A program made the position numbers and the translations under genes. A stretch of 14,546 nt of DNA from CAYNTS01 sp964400495 (GTDB lineage Bacteria; Fidelibacterota; Marinisomatia; SCGC-AAA003-L08; D37C17): the NCBI GenBank assembly GCA_964400495.1, contig CAYNTS010000053.1:1-14546 (forward strand), read 5' to 3'. The notes under the pieces were generated by a model that saw only the letters and a list, made by a program, of their open reading frames with translations, made no database searches and had not been told where the DNA came from. This document shows positions 14,498-14,546 of this stretch, piece by piece. How positions within the stretch are numbered: position 1 is the stretch's first letter; each line of letters begins with the position of its first letter.

Positions 14498-14546
14498 TTC
14501 ACACTTAACGATACTTTTTTCAATGTAGGTTGTAGATAAACAGAAT

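Noticed and set aside
1..14546. Mobile element, prophage, defence system, tRNA or CRISPR array
   Set aside because: No transposase, integrase, terminal inverted repeats, direct-repeat/spacer pattern or tRNA cloverleaf was seen. Nearly all genes are conserved chromosomal families.

Overview
The window looks like a low-GC chromosomal segment from a free-living, Gram-negative-type marine heterotroph. The best guess is Candidatus Marinimicrobia (SAR406) or a relative. That guess rests on one protein: a large secreted protein with repeated Glu-Cys-Gly-Val-Cys modules, a right-handed beta-helix and a C-terminal pair of dockerin-like calcium repeats, a combination I associate with that lineage. It is an inference, not a demonstrated placement. 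Coding density is very high. The largest gap between genes is 172 bases, so no stretch over 300 bases lacks a gene. I found no tRNA, rRNA, CRISPR array, insertion sequence or prophage gene.

Left end (1-4072): the 3' half of a D-amino-acid dehydrogenase gene (dadA, + strand) runs in from the window edge. It converges on a small membrane-anchored HIRAN-domain gene, and the two stop codons share the palindrome TTAA. The HIRAN gene lies directly downstream of the 1020-residue secreted beta-helix gene, whose stop codon overlaps the HIRAN Shine-Dalgarno sequence.

Middle (4164-10955, all - strand): in transcription order this is a Crp/Fnr-type regulator, a 61-residue DUF4177-like protein, meaB, tatC, a polyprenyl diphosphate synthase, pgsA, ftsY, rimO and mce. 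From meaB to mce all seven genes overlap by 1 to 8 bases, so they are probably one translationally coupled operon. Methylmalonyl-CoA genes sit at both ends (meaB first, mce last), with membrane biogenesis genes between them: Tat export, isoprenoid chain, phosphatidylglycerol and SRP receptor. The methylmalonyl-CoA mutase itself is not in the window.

Right end (11128-14546): rpsT (ribosomal protein S20, + strand) is divergent from the regulator gene across a 172-base intergenic region that carries an inverted repeat and a likely promoter. It converges on guaB through a shared bidirectional terminator. guaB lies 2 bases downstream of hutH (histidine ammonia-lyase), which starts with TTG behind a good Shine-Dalgarno sequence.

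Taken together, DadA, HutH and the MeaB/Mce pair suggest growth on amino acids and propionyl-CoA-yielding substrates. Most of the window is conserved housekeeping sequence. The least explained parts are the secreted beta-helix protein with its unrecognised N-terminal region, the HIRAN protein coupled to it, and the possible SD-sequestering leader in front of that pair.
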